Below are positions 41,935 through 50,852 of a stretch of 64,000 bases of DNA, piece after piece (the first letter of the stretch is position 1; every line of letters starts with the position of its first letter). Origin of the DNA: Bin5 sp965221345 (lineage in GTDB: Bacteria > Chloroflexota > Anaerolineae > Caldilineales > Caldilineaceae); NCBI GenBank assembly GCA_965221345.1, contig CBDCSD010000002.1:1798001-1862000 (forward strand), read 5' to 3'. The translations under genes were made by a program, and so were the position numbers. The notes beneath the pieces were generated by a model. That model worked only from the letters and a program-made list of their open reading frames with translations, had not been told where the DNA came from and did not search any database.

Positions 41935-43056
41935 ATGCAGCACGGCATCCTCTACAAACGTCCCGATTACTACTCCCTCGGTCCTGTTCCTCAACTCCTG
42001 CCCGATGGGCGCCTGACCGTCGGCGTGGTCTCCTCGCCCTTCGCCGACCACTACGGCCTCGCCGACTGGATCGTGTTCGTCTCCGATGACCAGGGCGAAA
42101 CGTTCACCGAAACCAACGACCAGACAATCCCGCTCGCCTGGCCCGCCGCACTGCCGCGCGAAAGCTACGACCGCTACGCCGAAATCCAGCCCGACGGCAG
42201 CTACCTCGCCGCAGGCACTGTCGGCTTCGAAGTCTGGCCCAAAGAGCGCGCCGCCGAAGCTGAACAGCAGGGCCTGACCGCCCGCCCCCATCCCGACCAG
42301 AGCGAGGACCTGCTCATCGGCATGCCCAAACTCTTCGTCATGCGTTCCCACGACCAGGGCCAGACCTGGGACCGCCGCGATTGGCTCATGCCCGGCTTTA
42401 GCTGGATGACCGCCTTCCCCCGCTGGACACGGCTGCAATCCGGCCACATCCTCCTGCCCGTTTACGCCCGCGATCTGCAGGGTGACAACGACCAGGTCTT
42501 CCTCTGGCGCTCTGACCCCAACGGCGACAACTGGCGCCTGATCCCCCTCTGCTCCAGCGTCTCCAGCGTAACCGGAGACGAGACCTGCTTCATCGAGACC
42601 GAGCCGGGCAAAGTCCTCGCCCACCTCCGCCATTCAACCCCCGGCCAGTTCGCCAGCGGATACCTGCTCGAAAGCTGGTCGGAGGACGACGGCCTTACCT
42701 GGTCCCAGCCGATGCGCACCGACATCAAAGGCTACCCGCCCCATCTCCTGCGTCTGCAGGACGGTCGCCTGCTCTGCGGCGTCACCTACCGCTGGCAGCC
42801 AATGGGCATCCGCCTCGTTCTCAGTGAGGACAACGGCAAATCCTGGGATACCGAAAACACGATCATAATGCGCGACGATGCCGGCACGGCCTCGCCGATG
42901 TGGCCCGACTACCCCAACCACAGCGGCGGCTCCGACGTCGGCTATCCCATCACCGTCCAGTTCGACGACGGCAGCCTCTTCACCTGCTACTGGATTACCC
43001 TCGAAGACGGTATCTGCCACGCCGCCTATACAAAGTGGCGCCTTGATGAAATCTGA
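41935..43056 (+). CDS. Sialidase/neuraminidase-fold protein with four Asp boxes
   Basis: A 373-aa six-bladed-propeller-type protein. Asp boxes (S-x-D-x-G-x-T/S-F/W) are seen as SDDQGETF, SHDQGQTW, SEDDGLTW and SEDNGKSW. The start at MQHGILYKRPDYY has AAGGAGAG just upstream; the longer frame overlaps the permease and is not used. There is no signal peptide, so it would act in the cytoplasm on imported substrate, unlike secreted sialidases. Most bacterial members of this broad family are not proven sialidases. It is the first of six related genes or copies in this operon region and is the most divergent of them. Confidence 0.85.
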   Translation: MQHGILYKRPDYYSLGPVPQLLPDGRLTVGVVSSPFADHYGLADWIVFVSDDQGETFTETNDQTIPLAWPAALPRESYDRYAEIQPDGSYLAAGTVGFEVWPKERAAEAEQQGLTARPHPDQSEDLLIGMPKLFVMRSHDQGQTWDRRDWLMPGFSWMTAFPRWTRLQSGHILLPVYARDLQGDNDQVFLWRSDPNGDNWRLIPLCSSVSSVTGDETCFIETEPGKVLAHLRHSTPGQFASGYLLESWSEDDGLTWSQPMRTDIKGYPPHLLRLQDGRLLCGVTYRWQPMGIRLVLSEDNGKSWDTENTIIMRDDAGTASPMWPDYPNHSGGSDVGYPITVQFDDGSLFTCYWITLEDGICHAAYTKWRLDEI

Positions 43057-43094
43057 ACACCGCTCTTACCAAATAGCAGAAAAGGAAAGATGCC

Positions 43095-44387
43095 ATGACC
43101 AGCGCAAAACTGGCGATTGACGGCGGCGCACCGTTTCGCAGCCAGCCCTTCGGCCCCAAGTGGATCTTCGGCGACGAGGAACGGCGCCACCTCATGGAGG
43201 TTATGGACAACGCCACGACCGGTTGGCGCTCCGGCTTCAAAGTGAGGGCCTTTGCCGACGCCTTTGCTACCCTCCACGGCGCCAAATACGCAGTCGCCGC
43301 CACCACCGGCACCGGCGCTATCCACGCCGCTGTTGCCGCCATCAACCCAGAGCCAGGCGACGAGATTATCACCACCCCCACGACCGATATCGGCTCCGTT
43401 CTCGGCATCATCCTGCACAACGCCATCCCCGTTTTCGCCGACTGGGATCCGGAGACTCTTAACACCGACCCCGCCGACATCGAGCGCCGCATCACCCCCC
43501 GCACGCGCGCCATCCTCGCCGTCCATCTCTACGGCAACCCCTGCGATATGGGCCCCATTCTGGAGATCGCCCGCGCCCATGATCTGCCCGTCATCGAAGA
43601 CTGCTCCCAGGCCCACCTCGCCGAGTACCGCGGCCAGCTTGTGGGCACGATTGGCGATATCGGCTGCTTCTCGCTCGGCGGCAAGACGCTCACGACCGAC
43701 CAGGGCGGCATGATAATCACCAACGACGAGCCCCTGGCGCGGCGGGCAATGGGCTTCTCCCGTAAAGGCTCGGAAATGGACAGCGCCCTGCGCAGTTCTC
43801 TCGCGCCCACCTCATTCCGCCGCGGCGGGACCAAGGGCTACGCTTTCTTGGGCGACTTCCACCCGATGACCGACCTCCACGCCGCCGTTGGCCTGGCCCA
43901 ATTTGATCGCTGGCAGGAGGCCACGCGCGTCCGCCGCCAGACCGCCGCCATCCTCGACGAGGTCGTGCCCCATCTGCCCGGCTTCAAGATCCAGAAGGTT
44001 CACCCCGAAGACCGCAGCGCCTACTATACCTACGCCTACACCGTCGATGAAGCCCAGGCCGGCGTTTCGTCCGAACAGTTCTCCGCAGCAGTCCAGGCCG
44101 AAGGCATCCCCGACTGTTACCCACCTTACATTCAGGGCCGCCCACTCTACCACTACCCCATCTTCGCCGACGAGGATACCTACGGCCAGTCCCGCTACCC
44201 CTTCGTTGATGAGCAGGGAAATCGCCGCATCGATTACAGCACGCTCCACCTGCCCCACATCGAACGCGAGTTGCCCAAGACCGGCTTCATCCTCTTCCGC
44301 AACTCCTACACCGAACAGGACGCCAAAGACATCGCCGCCGCCATGCGTAAGGTCGCGCTGCACTACGCCGAGCAGGCGACGAACTAG
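43095..44387 (+). CDS. DegT/DnrJ/EryC1/StrS family PLP aminotransferase (second copy)
   Basis: A 430-aa paralogue of the enzyme at 9421-10689. TTGTGAIHA at 70-78, PVIEDCSQAHLAEYRG at 165-180, and CFSLGGKTLTTDQGG with Lys197 as the predicted Schiff-base residue. The two paralogues share the same blocks in order but are clearly diverged. AAAGGAAAG precedes the ATG. Located between a neuraminidase-fold gene and a SUMF1 gene, it may convert a keto-sugar released after transport into an amino sugar, or run in the reverse direction in catabolism. The substrate is not predictable from sequence. Confidence 0.9.
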   Translation: MTSAKLAIDGGAPFRSQPFGPKWIFGDEERRHLMEVMDNATTGWRSGFKVRAFADAFATLHGAKYAVAATTGTGAIHAAVAAINPEPGDEIITTPTTDIGSVLGIILHNAIPVFADWDPETLNTDPADIERRITPRTRAILAVHLYGNPCDMGPILEIARAHDLPVIEDCSQAHLAEYRGQLVGTIGDIGCFSLGGKTLTTDQGGMIITNDEPLARRAMGFSRKGSEMDSALRSSLAPTSFRRGGTKGYAFLGDFHPMTDLHAAVGLAQFDRWQEATRVRRQTAAILDEVVPHLPGFKIQKVHPEDRSAYYTYAYTVDEAQAGVSSEQFSAAVQAEGIPDCYPPYIQGRPLYHYPIFADEDTYGQSRYPFVDEQGNRRIDYSTLHLPHIERELPKTGFILFRNSYTEQDAKDIAAAMRKVALHYAEQATN

Positions 44388-44405
44388 AAGCGGAGGACAA
44401 AAACC

Positions 44406-45161
44406 GTGGAGAGAATCGAAAGCCAGGACGGCTCGACGCTCATACGAATACCCGGCGGCGATTTCCTGATGGGGACCGACGAAGCTGACGCCCAGCGGAT
44501 TGCTCAGGAGTACGGCTGGCGCGCCACTCGCTTCCAAGACGAATGCCCGCAGCACACGGTCCACCTCGATCCCTACTACATCTGCCAGTATCCGGTCACC
44601 GTCGCCCAATACGACCGCTACCTGCAGGAATCAGGCGCAGTGCCCCCCCAGTGCTGGGACGACTCCCGTTTCACAAGACCCAGCCAGCCGGTTGTCGGCG
44701 TCGCCCACTACCATGCCGAGGCCTACGCAAGCTGGGCCGGGCTGCGCCTGCCAACCGAAGCCGAATGGGAATATGCCGCCCGCGGCCCCGACAACCTGCG
44801 CTGGCCCTGGGGAAACGAATGGGACCCCGACCGCGCCAACACCCGCGAATCCGGCGTCGGCCATCCCACCCCCGTCGACCGCTTCACAGATGCAGGCAAC
44901 GTCAGCCCTTTCGGCGTCTGCGACATGGTCGGCAACGTCTGGGAATGGTGCCAGGATCGCTATTCCGACGACTTCTACTCCTTCAGCCCGCAAGCCAACC
45001 CCATCTGCACCAAGCCGACCGTCCACTACGACGCCCACAATGTGCTGCGCGGCGGCTCCTGGTACAGTATTGCCGAGCGCTCCCGTTGCGCCTCCCGCTA
45101 TGATCGCTTTCCCCAAATGCAGCGCCGCCACGTCGGCTTCCGCTGCGCTCGCGACGCCTGA
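44406..45161 (+). CDS. SUMF1/formylglycine-generating-enzyme-fold protein lacking the first active-site cysteine
   Basis: A 251-aa single-domain protein of the FGE-sulfatase family. Opening IRIPGGDFLMGTDEADAQ (about 13-30), RLPTEAEWEYAARGPDNLRW (about 117-136), VGNVWEWCQDRYSDDFYSF (about 176-194), VLRGGSWYSIAERSRCASRY, and the end RRHVGFRCARDA are the family blocks. True formylglycine-generating enzymes use a cysteine pair after the RGGS motif; here the first position appears to be serine or another residue, with only one cysteine following. It is therefore more likely a binding or other oxidative member of the fold. No sulfatase gene is in the window. The start codon is GTG, 18 bases after the aminotransferase stop. 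Confidence 0.85.
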   Translation: MERIESQDGSTLIRIPGGDFLMGTDEADAQRIAQEYGWRATRFQDECPQHTVHLDPYYICQYPVTVAQYDRYLQESGAVPPQCWDDSRFTRPSQPVVGVAHYHAEAYASWAGLRLPTEAEWEYAARGPDNLRWPWGNEWDPDRANTRESGVGHPTPVDRFTDAGNVSPFGVCDMVGNVWEWCQDRYSDDFYSFSPQANPICTKPTVHYDAHNVLRGGSWYSIAERSRCASRYDRFPQMQRRHVGFRCARDA

Positions 45162-45224
45162 ACTCTGGCCAGATGATTATCGCTTTAGCGAACCGCCCAA
45201 CGCTGGTGTAAGGAGAAAGTCCAA

Positions 45225-47021
45225 ATGATCGGAGTGATCATCAATCCGGAACAACCTCGCAAGGGCACCGGCGAGCTGCCCGCCTACGCCGCCCCCTACA
45301 TAAGCGAGATTCTTCGCCATGCTGGCATCCCCTTTGCCCTGCTGCCCCAAAAGGCTCTGGCAGACGGGTCTCCCTTGCCGCGGCTCATGATCTTCGCACA
45401 GGACCTGGATCTGAACGCAGAACAGAAAGCAGGCGCAGCTGAATTCGTCAAATCCGGCGGCCTTCTCATCGGCAACGCTGGCACGTCAGGCATGGACGAC
45501 CTCTTCGGTGTGCAGACCGTTCGGCTTCTCGAAGAAGGCTACCTCCAGCCTCCGGCCGCGCCCCACCCGGTCACCGGTGGCCTGAGCAGAGAAATCCACG
45601 TTTTCGGTGGTAGCTTGGTCAAGGCCGCGTCCGGCACTGCACTCGCCCAGGTCGCGCCCATCCAACCCCCGCCGCATGCCGACGGAGCCGCATCCGACGC
45701 CGTCGTAGCCCATGCCAGCGGCCGCGGCCGCACGCTCCTCTTCGCGCCCGACCTGGTCACATCCGTGCTCCACATCCATCAGGGCAAGCCGGTCATACCC
45801 ATCCCCCCGCGCGAATCCTCAGCGACCCCCGCCGGCTCCATCCTCGACCCGGATCGGGATGGCGATCTCATCGAAATCGAGGACATCGACGATCTCTACT
45901 ACTCCGGCGGCATCCCCCTCCAGGATGGCCGCACATATTACAACCAGCGCATCATCCTGGCCCCCATGGCCGATGCCATGAAGGAACTGCTGCTGCGCGC
46001 CGTCTTCCACCTTCTCAGCACCGCCGGTGAATCCCTGCCCCTTCTCTGGTACTGGCCGCGTGGACAGACCTCAATGGCCCATATGTCCCACGATTCCGAC
46101 GGCAACCGCCCCCTTGTGGGCTGGTGTCTTTTTGACCTTCTGCAGGAACTCAACGTGCCATCCACCTGGTGTACCATGCCCGTAACCGGTTACGATCGCT
46201 CCTTCTACAAGGCGCTCATCGAATCCACCTCCGAAATCGCCCTCCACTACGCCACCGGCAACGCGCCCGTGCGCGAAGCCCCCCGCTGGAGCCAGATGGA
46301 TTTCGACTGGCAGTTCGACACGCTCTCCTACGAGACCGGCCTCTCCAATATCGTCTCTAACAAGAACCACGGTATCGCCTGGCAGGGCCGCCTCGAGTTC
46401 TACTACTGGTGCCAGAACAAAGGCATCCAACTCGAGCATTCACGTGGGGACAGGGGCTTCACATTCGGCACCTCCCACCCCTGGCTGCCCATGGAGGATG
46501 ACCGTCCCAACGGCGACTTCCTCGACGTGCTCGCCCTTCCCTTCCTCACCCAGGACTTTACCGTCGTCTGCCCGCACGGCTTCATGCGTCCCCTCGTTGA
46601 CCAGTGCCATGCCGACTACGGCGTCGCCCATGTCCTCTACCACCCCTCCCACGTCGAAGACCCTGAGTGCGAGCGCTCCATCCGCGAAACGGTCGCTTAC
46701 GCCCGCAGCCTCGGCATGGAATGGTGGACCAGCGAGGAGATCAATAACTGGGAGCGCTCCCGCCGTCGAGTCTCCATCTCTACAGCCGGAAACGGTGCCT
46801 CCGCCAACGAAAGCGCCTACCGCATTCAGTCGCCCGATAAGCTCAGCGAAGCGACGATGCTCTACCTGCTTCCCGCCGGCAGCACCGCGCCTTCATCCTC
46901 CACCTTCGACGGCGAAACTATCGGCGTAAGCACCGTCGAACGGTACGGCCATCGATTCGCCCAACTCTCCGCCGATCTCGGCGGCGAGCACGAACTCAGC
47001 GTGCCTCTCGCCAGTGGTTGA
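45225..47021 (+). CDS. Two-part protein: GATase-like N-terminus and polysaccharide-deacetylase-like domain
   Basis: A 598-aa soluble protein. The first ~200 residues look like a glutamine-amidotransferase-like/Rossmann module (LRHAGIPFALLPQKAL, GGLLIGNAGTSGMDDLFG, GRGRTLLFAPDLVTSVL). From about residue 280 the sequence MAHMSHDSDGNRPLVGWCLF resembles the NodB catalytic start with H-D-S-D, and LEFYYWCQNKGIQLEHSRGD and FVTC-like strands follow, consistent with a metal-dependent deacetylase barrel. A C-terminal beta segment ends VERYGHRFAQLSADLGGEHE. Start ATG with AAGGAGA upstream. A collapsed copy of this gene, joining its first and last parts, lies at 49460-49621. Substrate unknown; removal of acetyl groups from an imported glycan is plausible. 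Confidence 0.7.
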   Translation: MIGVIINPEQPRKGTGELPAYAAPYISEILRHAGIPFALLPQKALADGSPLPRLMIFAQDLDLNAEQKAGAAEFVKSGGLLIGNAGTSGMDDLFGVQTVRLLEEGYLQPPAAPHPVTGGLSREIHVFGGSLVKAASGTALAQVAPIQPPPHADGAASDAVVAHASGRGRTLLFAPDLVTSVLHIHQGKPVIPIPPRESSATPAGSILDPDRDGDLIEIEDIDDLYYSGGIPLQDGRTYYNQRIILAPMADAMKELLLRAVFHLLSTAGESLPLLWYWPRGQTSMAHMSHDSDGNRPLVGWCLFDLLQELNVPSTWCTMPVTGYDRSFYKALIESTSEIALHYATGNAPVREAPRWSQMDFDWQFDTLSYETGLSNIVSNKNHGIAWQGRLEFYYWCQNKGIQLEHSRGDRGFTFGTSHPWLPMEDDRPNGDFLDVLALPFLTQDFTVVCPHGFMRPLVDQCHADYGVAHVLYHPSHVEDPECERSIRETVAYARSLGMEWWTSEEINNWERSRRRVSISTAGNGASANESAYRIQSPDKLSEATMLYLLPAGSTAPSSSTFDGETIGVSTVERYGHRFAQLSADLGGEHELSVPLASG

Positions 47022-47060
47022 GACTGGGTACGTTCCGTATGACAGACAAAGGAAAGAACG

Positions 47061-48185
47061 ATGGCTGAAAAGGCAGCGACCTGGACCGATACCGAAACCG
47101 TCGATCTGGATGGTTTCCGCGTCACGCTCTCCGAACCCCTACTCGTAGGCCGACGCAGAGGCTACTTCTGGTTCCCCAACCTCTGGACAATGCCCAACGG
47201 CGACCTCCTCTCAACCATCTCACCCGTGCCGGACATTCACCTTTCCGGCGTCCCCTACCTCGTACTCTGGTCCCAAGATGGTGGCCTCACCTGGACCGAG
47301 CCGCAAGTCTCCTGTGACGGCGGCCAGACCCTACTCCACCTCCACTCCGGCGACAGCATCCTGCTCCCCTACGACCTCCGACCCCGCCCCCAAGGCATCG
47401 GCGCCCCCCATAACATCATCCCCGCCGGCCAGCGCGTATTCGACTACGTGCCCACCGGCGTCGTCATCACCGGCATGCCCGCCCCCGTCCCTCTGATCGT
47501 GCCCGGCCTCGACGTCGTGTCCTATTCCTTCAACGGCCAGACCCTCTGGCTGGAGGACGGCACCTACCTTGCAACCGCCTACGGACACTTCGAAGGCGAC
47601 GAACGCGATTCGATCGTGGCCGTGGAGTCCACCGATGGCGCCAACTGGTCGGTGCGCTCCGTCGTCGCCGACGCCGCCTGCCCCGTGCCAGGCAGTGGAG
47701 GGCCCAACGAGTCCGCAATCTGTCGCCTGCAGGACGGCCGCATCATGTGCGTCTTCCGCGTCGAAAGCCGCCTGCCCTTCGGCCAGACCTGGAGCAGCGA
47801 CGAGGGCCGAACCTGGACGCCCGCCGTCGCCATGCCCGGCGTCTTCTCCGTGCAGCCCAGCCTCGCCGTGATGGCCGACGGCCCAATCGCGCTCTCAGGG
47901 GGTCGCCCCGGCCTTTACCTCTGGCTGAACGCCGATGGCGGTGGACAGGACTGGCAGCAGGTCGATATCCTTGCCCACCACAACAGCTGTCGCCCCCAGG
48001 AGCAGATCATCTACTCCGAAGACCTCTCTCGCCCGCAGACCACATCCTACACGGAGGTGGTGGCGGTCGACGAGAACAATCTGCTCTATATGTACGACCG
48101 CGCGCCCAACGGCTGGCGTAGAATTCCCGAGGATATGGACGATACCAATAGCGTATGGCTGGTGAGAGCGACGGTGGAGCGGTAG
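47061..48185 (+). CDS. Neuraminidase-fold protein type A, copy 1
   Basis: A 374-aa protein. Asp-box-like stretches WSQDGGLTW (about 75-83) and WSSDEGRTW (about 245-253), with others degenerate. Other conserved blocks are GYFWFPNLWTMPNGDLLSTI near 32 and TGVVITGMPAPVPLI near 134. No signal peptide. AAAGGAAAG precedes the ATG. Copy 2 at 49661-50785 is about as long and very similar along its whole length, and a third copy is reduced to a 66-base remnant at 52216-52281. In each block type A precedes type B. Broadly this is the sialidase/BNR superfamily; the actual glycosidic bond or lyase reaction is unknown. Confidence 0.8.
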   Translation: MAEKAATWTDTETVDLDGFRVTLSEPLLVGRRRGYFWFPNLWTMPNGDLLSTISPVPDIHLSGVPYLVLWSQDGGLTWTEPQVSCDGGQTLLHLHSGDSILLPYDLRPRPQGIGAPHNIIPAGQRVFDYVPTGVVITGMPAPVPLIVPGLDVVSYSFNGQTLWLEDGTYLATAYGHFEGDERDSIVAVESTDGANWSVRSVVADAACPVPGSGGPNESAICRLQDGRIMCVFRVESRLPFGQTWSSDEGRTWTPAVAMPGVFSVQPSLAVMADGPIALSGGRPGLYLWLNADGGGQDWQQVDILAHHNSCRPQEQIIYSEDLSRPQTTSYTEVVAVDENNLLYMYDRAPNGWRRIPEDMDDTNSVWLVRATVER

Positions 48186-48238
48186 GGAGAGGTGAGAGTC
48201 CCCATATTCCCAGCGCAACCAGTTGAACCCAAGGAGAC

Positions 48239-49405
48239 ATGGAAGTGACCACTTCGGCACCCGACCGCATCGTCGATATTCGTGCTCTGCCCGGCACACG
48301 CGAGACCATCGCCTATCAGGATGGCGGCCTCTTCCCCGTACTGGCCCTTGCCCCCAACGGAGTTGCCGTTGCCGCGCTGCGGGGCGGCGCCGGCCACATC
48401 GGCCGCGCCGGGCGGATGGAGGCAGTGCGCTCGACGGATGGCGGCCTCACCTGGACGAACCCGAATCTACTAGCAGACAGTGAGGACGACGACCGTAACC
48501 CGGCCTTCGGTGTTTCATCCCAGGGAACGCTTATCCTCCTCTACCACCGTCAACACAACTACGACGCCGACGGCAACTACCAGGGCGGCGTCCGCATCTC
48601 CGACCGCAAACCGGTTGCCATCATGGCCACCCGCTCCTTCGACAACGGCCTCACCTGGGAGGAACCGTATCCTCTGTCGATAGACGCCCTGCCCACGGGG
48701 TCGCCCTACGGCAAAATCGTCTCGCTCGACGATGGAACGCTGCTCGTACCCATCTACAACAGCCTGGCCTGGGCAGACGAGCAGAGCGACCAACGCTTTG
48801 ACACTTCCTACCTGGTGCGTTCTGAAGATGATGGACTGACCTGGGGAAGTGTCTCGCAGATCGCGCCCCATATGAACGAGACTGCCCTGATCGTCCTGCC
48901 TGATGGCGATCTCCTCGCTGTGCTGCGCGACGACACCGCCCAGGCGCTGCATAGCACTCGCTCGCAGGATGGCGGCCTCACCTGGTCCTCGACCACCCAG
49001 ATCACCCAAGCCCGTCAGCATCCCGCCGACCTGGTGCATCTCTCCAATGGCGACATCCTGCTCACCTACGGCAACCGCAACCCGCCCCACCGCATCGAAG
49101 GGCGCATCAGCCGCGACGGCGGTCGCTCCTGGCTCGACTCTCTTCTTACTTTTTCCGGTCATCTCTACGGCTACACCGCCGAAGAGACCCGCCGCACCGA
49201 TTTGGGCTATCCTTCCAGCGTCGTCCGCGACGGCAGCCAGGGCATTACTATGTATTACTACAATCCATCTATGCGCCTCGCCGTTGATGCCCGCCAGCGT
49301 GCCAGCAATCCCCTCTATCGACACATGGACTACTGCGCCGTCGCTGTAACGTGGCAGGAAGACGAGCTAATCGCAGCCGTCGAGAACGCGATCAGCGGGC
49401 AGTAA
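48239..49405 (+). CDS. Neuraminidase-fold protein type B, copy 1
   Basis: A 388-aa protein with five clear Asp boxes: STDGGLTW, SFDNGLTW, SEDDGLTW, SQDGGLTW and SRDGGRSW, giving a six-bladed propeller. The sequence opens TSAPDRIVDIRALPGTRETI, then YQDGGLFPVLALAPNG. A conserved arginine follows in RGGAGHIGRAGRMEAVRSTD. AAGGAGACATGG gives a good ribosome site. No signal peptide. Copies 2 and 3 (50853-52013 and 52350-53516) are highly similar throughout. It ends 54 bases before the collapsed deacetylase-like copy. The family includes exo-sialidases but also enzymes of other specificity. Confidence 0.85.
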   Translation: MEVTTSAPDRIVDIRALPGTRETIAYQDGGLFPVLALAPNGVAVAALRGGAGHIGRAGRMEAVRSTDGGLTWTNPNLLADSEDDDRNPAFGVSSQGTLILLYHRQHNYDADGNYQGGVRISDRKPVAIMATRSFDNGLTWEEPYPLSIDALPTGSPYGKIVSLDDGTLLVPIYNSLAWADEQSDQRFDTSYLVRSEDDGLTWGSVSQIAPHMNETALIVLPDGDLLAVLRDDTAQALHSTRSQDGGLTWSSTTQITQARQHPADLVHLSNGDILLTYGNRNPPHRIEGRISRDGGRSWLDSLLTFSGHLYGYTAEETRRTDLGYPSSVVRDGSQGITMYYYNPSMRLAVDARQRASNPLYRHMDYCAVAVTWQEDELIAAVENAISGQ

Positions 49406-49459
49406 AGCAGTTTGTGCTGTCCACCGCCCGCCAACCTCCTCGACCAGGAGACAGTCAAA

Positions 49460-49621
49460 TTGATCGGTGCAAGCATTGATCCCAAACAGCCGCGCAGGAG
49501 AAACAGCGAACTGCCCGCTTATGCCGCCACCGCTGTGGAACGGTATGGCCATCGATTCGCCCAGCTCACCGCCGACCTCGGCTGTGAGCACGAACTCGGA
49601 ATAACTCCCACCGGTGCCTAA
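49460..49621 (+). pseudogene. Collapsed copy of the deacetylase-like gene (first and last parts fused)
   Basis: A 53-residue frame from a TTG: LIGASIDPKQPRRRNSELPA joins directly to VERYGHRFAQLTADLGCEHE. The first part matches residues 1-22 of the 598-aa protein (MIGVIINPEQPRKGTGELPA) and the second matches its last ~30 residues. About 1.65 kb is missing in frame. It lies exactly where the second block of the tandem array should carry that gene. Confidence 0.9.
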
Positions 49622-49660
49622 GACTGAATACGTTCCCCAAGTCGGAAGAAGGAAATGACG

Positions 49661-50785
49661 ATGGCCGGAAAGGCAGCAACCTGGACCGATAGCAGGTCCG
49701 TGGATCTGGATGGGATGCGCGTCACACTCTCCGAACCCGTCCTGGTCGGCCGAAGCAAAGGCTACTTCTGGTTTCCAAACCTCTGGACAATGCCCAGCGG
49801 CGATCTCCTCTCTACGATTTCGCCTGTGCCGGACATCCATTTCTCCGGCGTCCCCTATTTGGTCCTATGGTCTCGGGACGGGGGGCTGACCTGGAGCGAG
49901 CCGCTTGTAGCCTGCGACGGAGGACAGACGCTTCTCCATCTGCACTCCGGCGACAGCATCCTTCTCCCCTATTATCTTCGACCCCGCCCGCAAGGGATCG
50001 GCGCGCCCCATAACCTGTTCCCCACCGGCCAACGCGTCTTTGACTACGTGCCCACCGGTGTTGTGATCACAGGCATGCCAGCTCCCGTTCCCCTGATCAT
50101 GCCCGGATTGGATGTTGTGACCTTTACGTTCAATGGCCAGACCCTTTTGCTGGAGGATGGTACCTACCTGGCGACGGCGTACGGGCAATTTGAAGGGGAC
50201 GAGCGCTACTCGATTGTAGCCGTGGAGTCTACCGATGGGACTTACTGGTCAGTGCGCTCCATCGTCGCCGATGCCGCCTGCCCCGTTCCGGGCAAAGGGG
50301 GTCCAACCGAGTCCGCAATCTGCCGTGTCAAGGATGGGCGCATCTTGTGCGTCTTTCGCGTCGAAAGCCGACTGCCCTTCGGCCAGACCTGGAGCAGCGA
50401 CGAGGGCCGCACTTGGACGCCGGCCGTCGCCATGCCCGGCCCCTTTTCCGTGCAGCCCAGCCTGGCCGTGATGGAGGATGGAGCGGTAGCGCTCTCAGGG
50501 GGCCGCCCGGGCCTATACCTCTGGCTCAACGCTGACGGCAGTGGACAGGACTGGCAGCAGATCGATATCCTCGCCCACCACAATAGCTGTCATCCCCAGG
50601 AGCCCATCATCTATTCCGAAGACCTCTCTCGCCAGCTGAGCACATCGTACACGGAGGTGGTGGCCGTTGACGAGAACAACCTGCTCTATATGTACGACCG
50701 CGCGCCCAACGGCTGGCGCCGCATTCCCGAAGAGATGGACGATACCAATAGCGTCTGGCTGGTTCGGGCAACCGTGGAGCGGTAG
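49661..50785 (+). CDS. Neuraminidase-fold protein type A, copy 2
   Basis: 374 aa from MAGKAATWTDSRSVDLDGMR. I use the ATG at 49661, which matches the start of copy 1 and has GAAGGAA upstream; another ATG lies two codons earlier. The sequence parallels copy 1 from start to end, with WSRDGGLTW and WSSDEGRTW Asp boxes. Differences are scattered substitutions, so the copy is under constraint rather than decaying. It sits 39 bases after the collapsed deacetylase-like copy and is followed by type B copy 2. Confidence 0.8.
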   Translation: MAGKAATWTDSRSVDLDGMRVTLSEPVLVGRSKGYFWFPNLWTMPSGDLLSTISPVPDIHFSGVPYLVLWSRDGGLTWSEPLVACDGGQTLLHLHSGDSILLPYYLRPRPQGIGAPHNLFPTGQRVFDYVPTGVVITGMPAPVPLIMPGLDVVTFTFNGQTLLLEDGTYLATAYGQFEGDERYSIVAVESTDGTYWSVRSIVADAACPVPGKGGPTESAICRVKDGRILCVFRVESRLPFGQTWSSDEGRTWTPAVAMPGPFSVQPSLAVMEDGAVALSGGRPGLYLWLNADGSGQDWQQIDILAHHNSCHPQEPIIYSEDLSRQLSTSYTEVVAVDENNLLYMYDRAPNGWRRIPEEMDDTNSVWLVRATVER

Positions 50786-50852
50786 TCACAATCGCAAATC
50801 CAGAAAATCCCTTTGGCTGTGTGCCACAAGTAGAGGGAGAGGAGATACTGAA

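Noticed and set aside
46740..46760. GGGAGCGCTCCC-like word resembling the LacI operator
   Set aside because: It lies inside the coding sequence of the deacetylase-like gene, far from any start.
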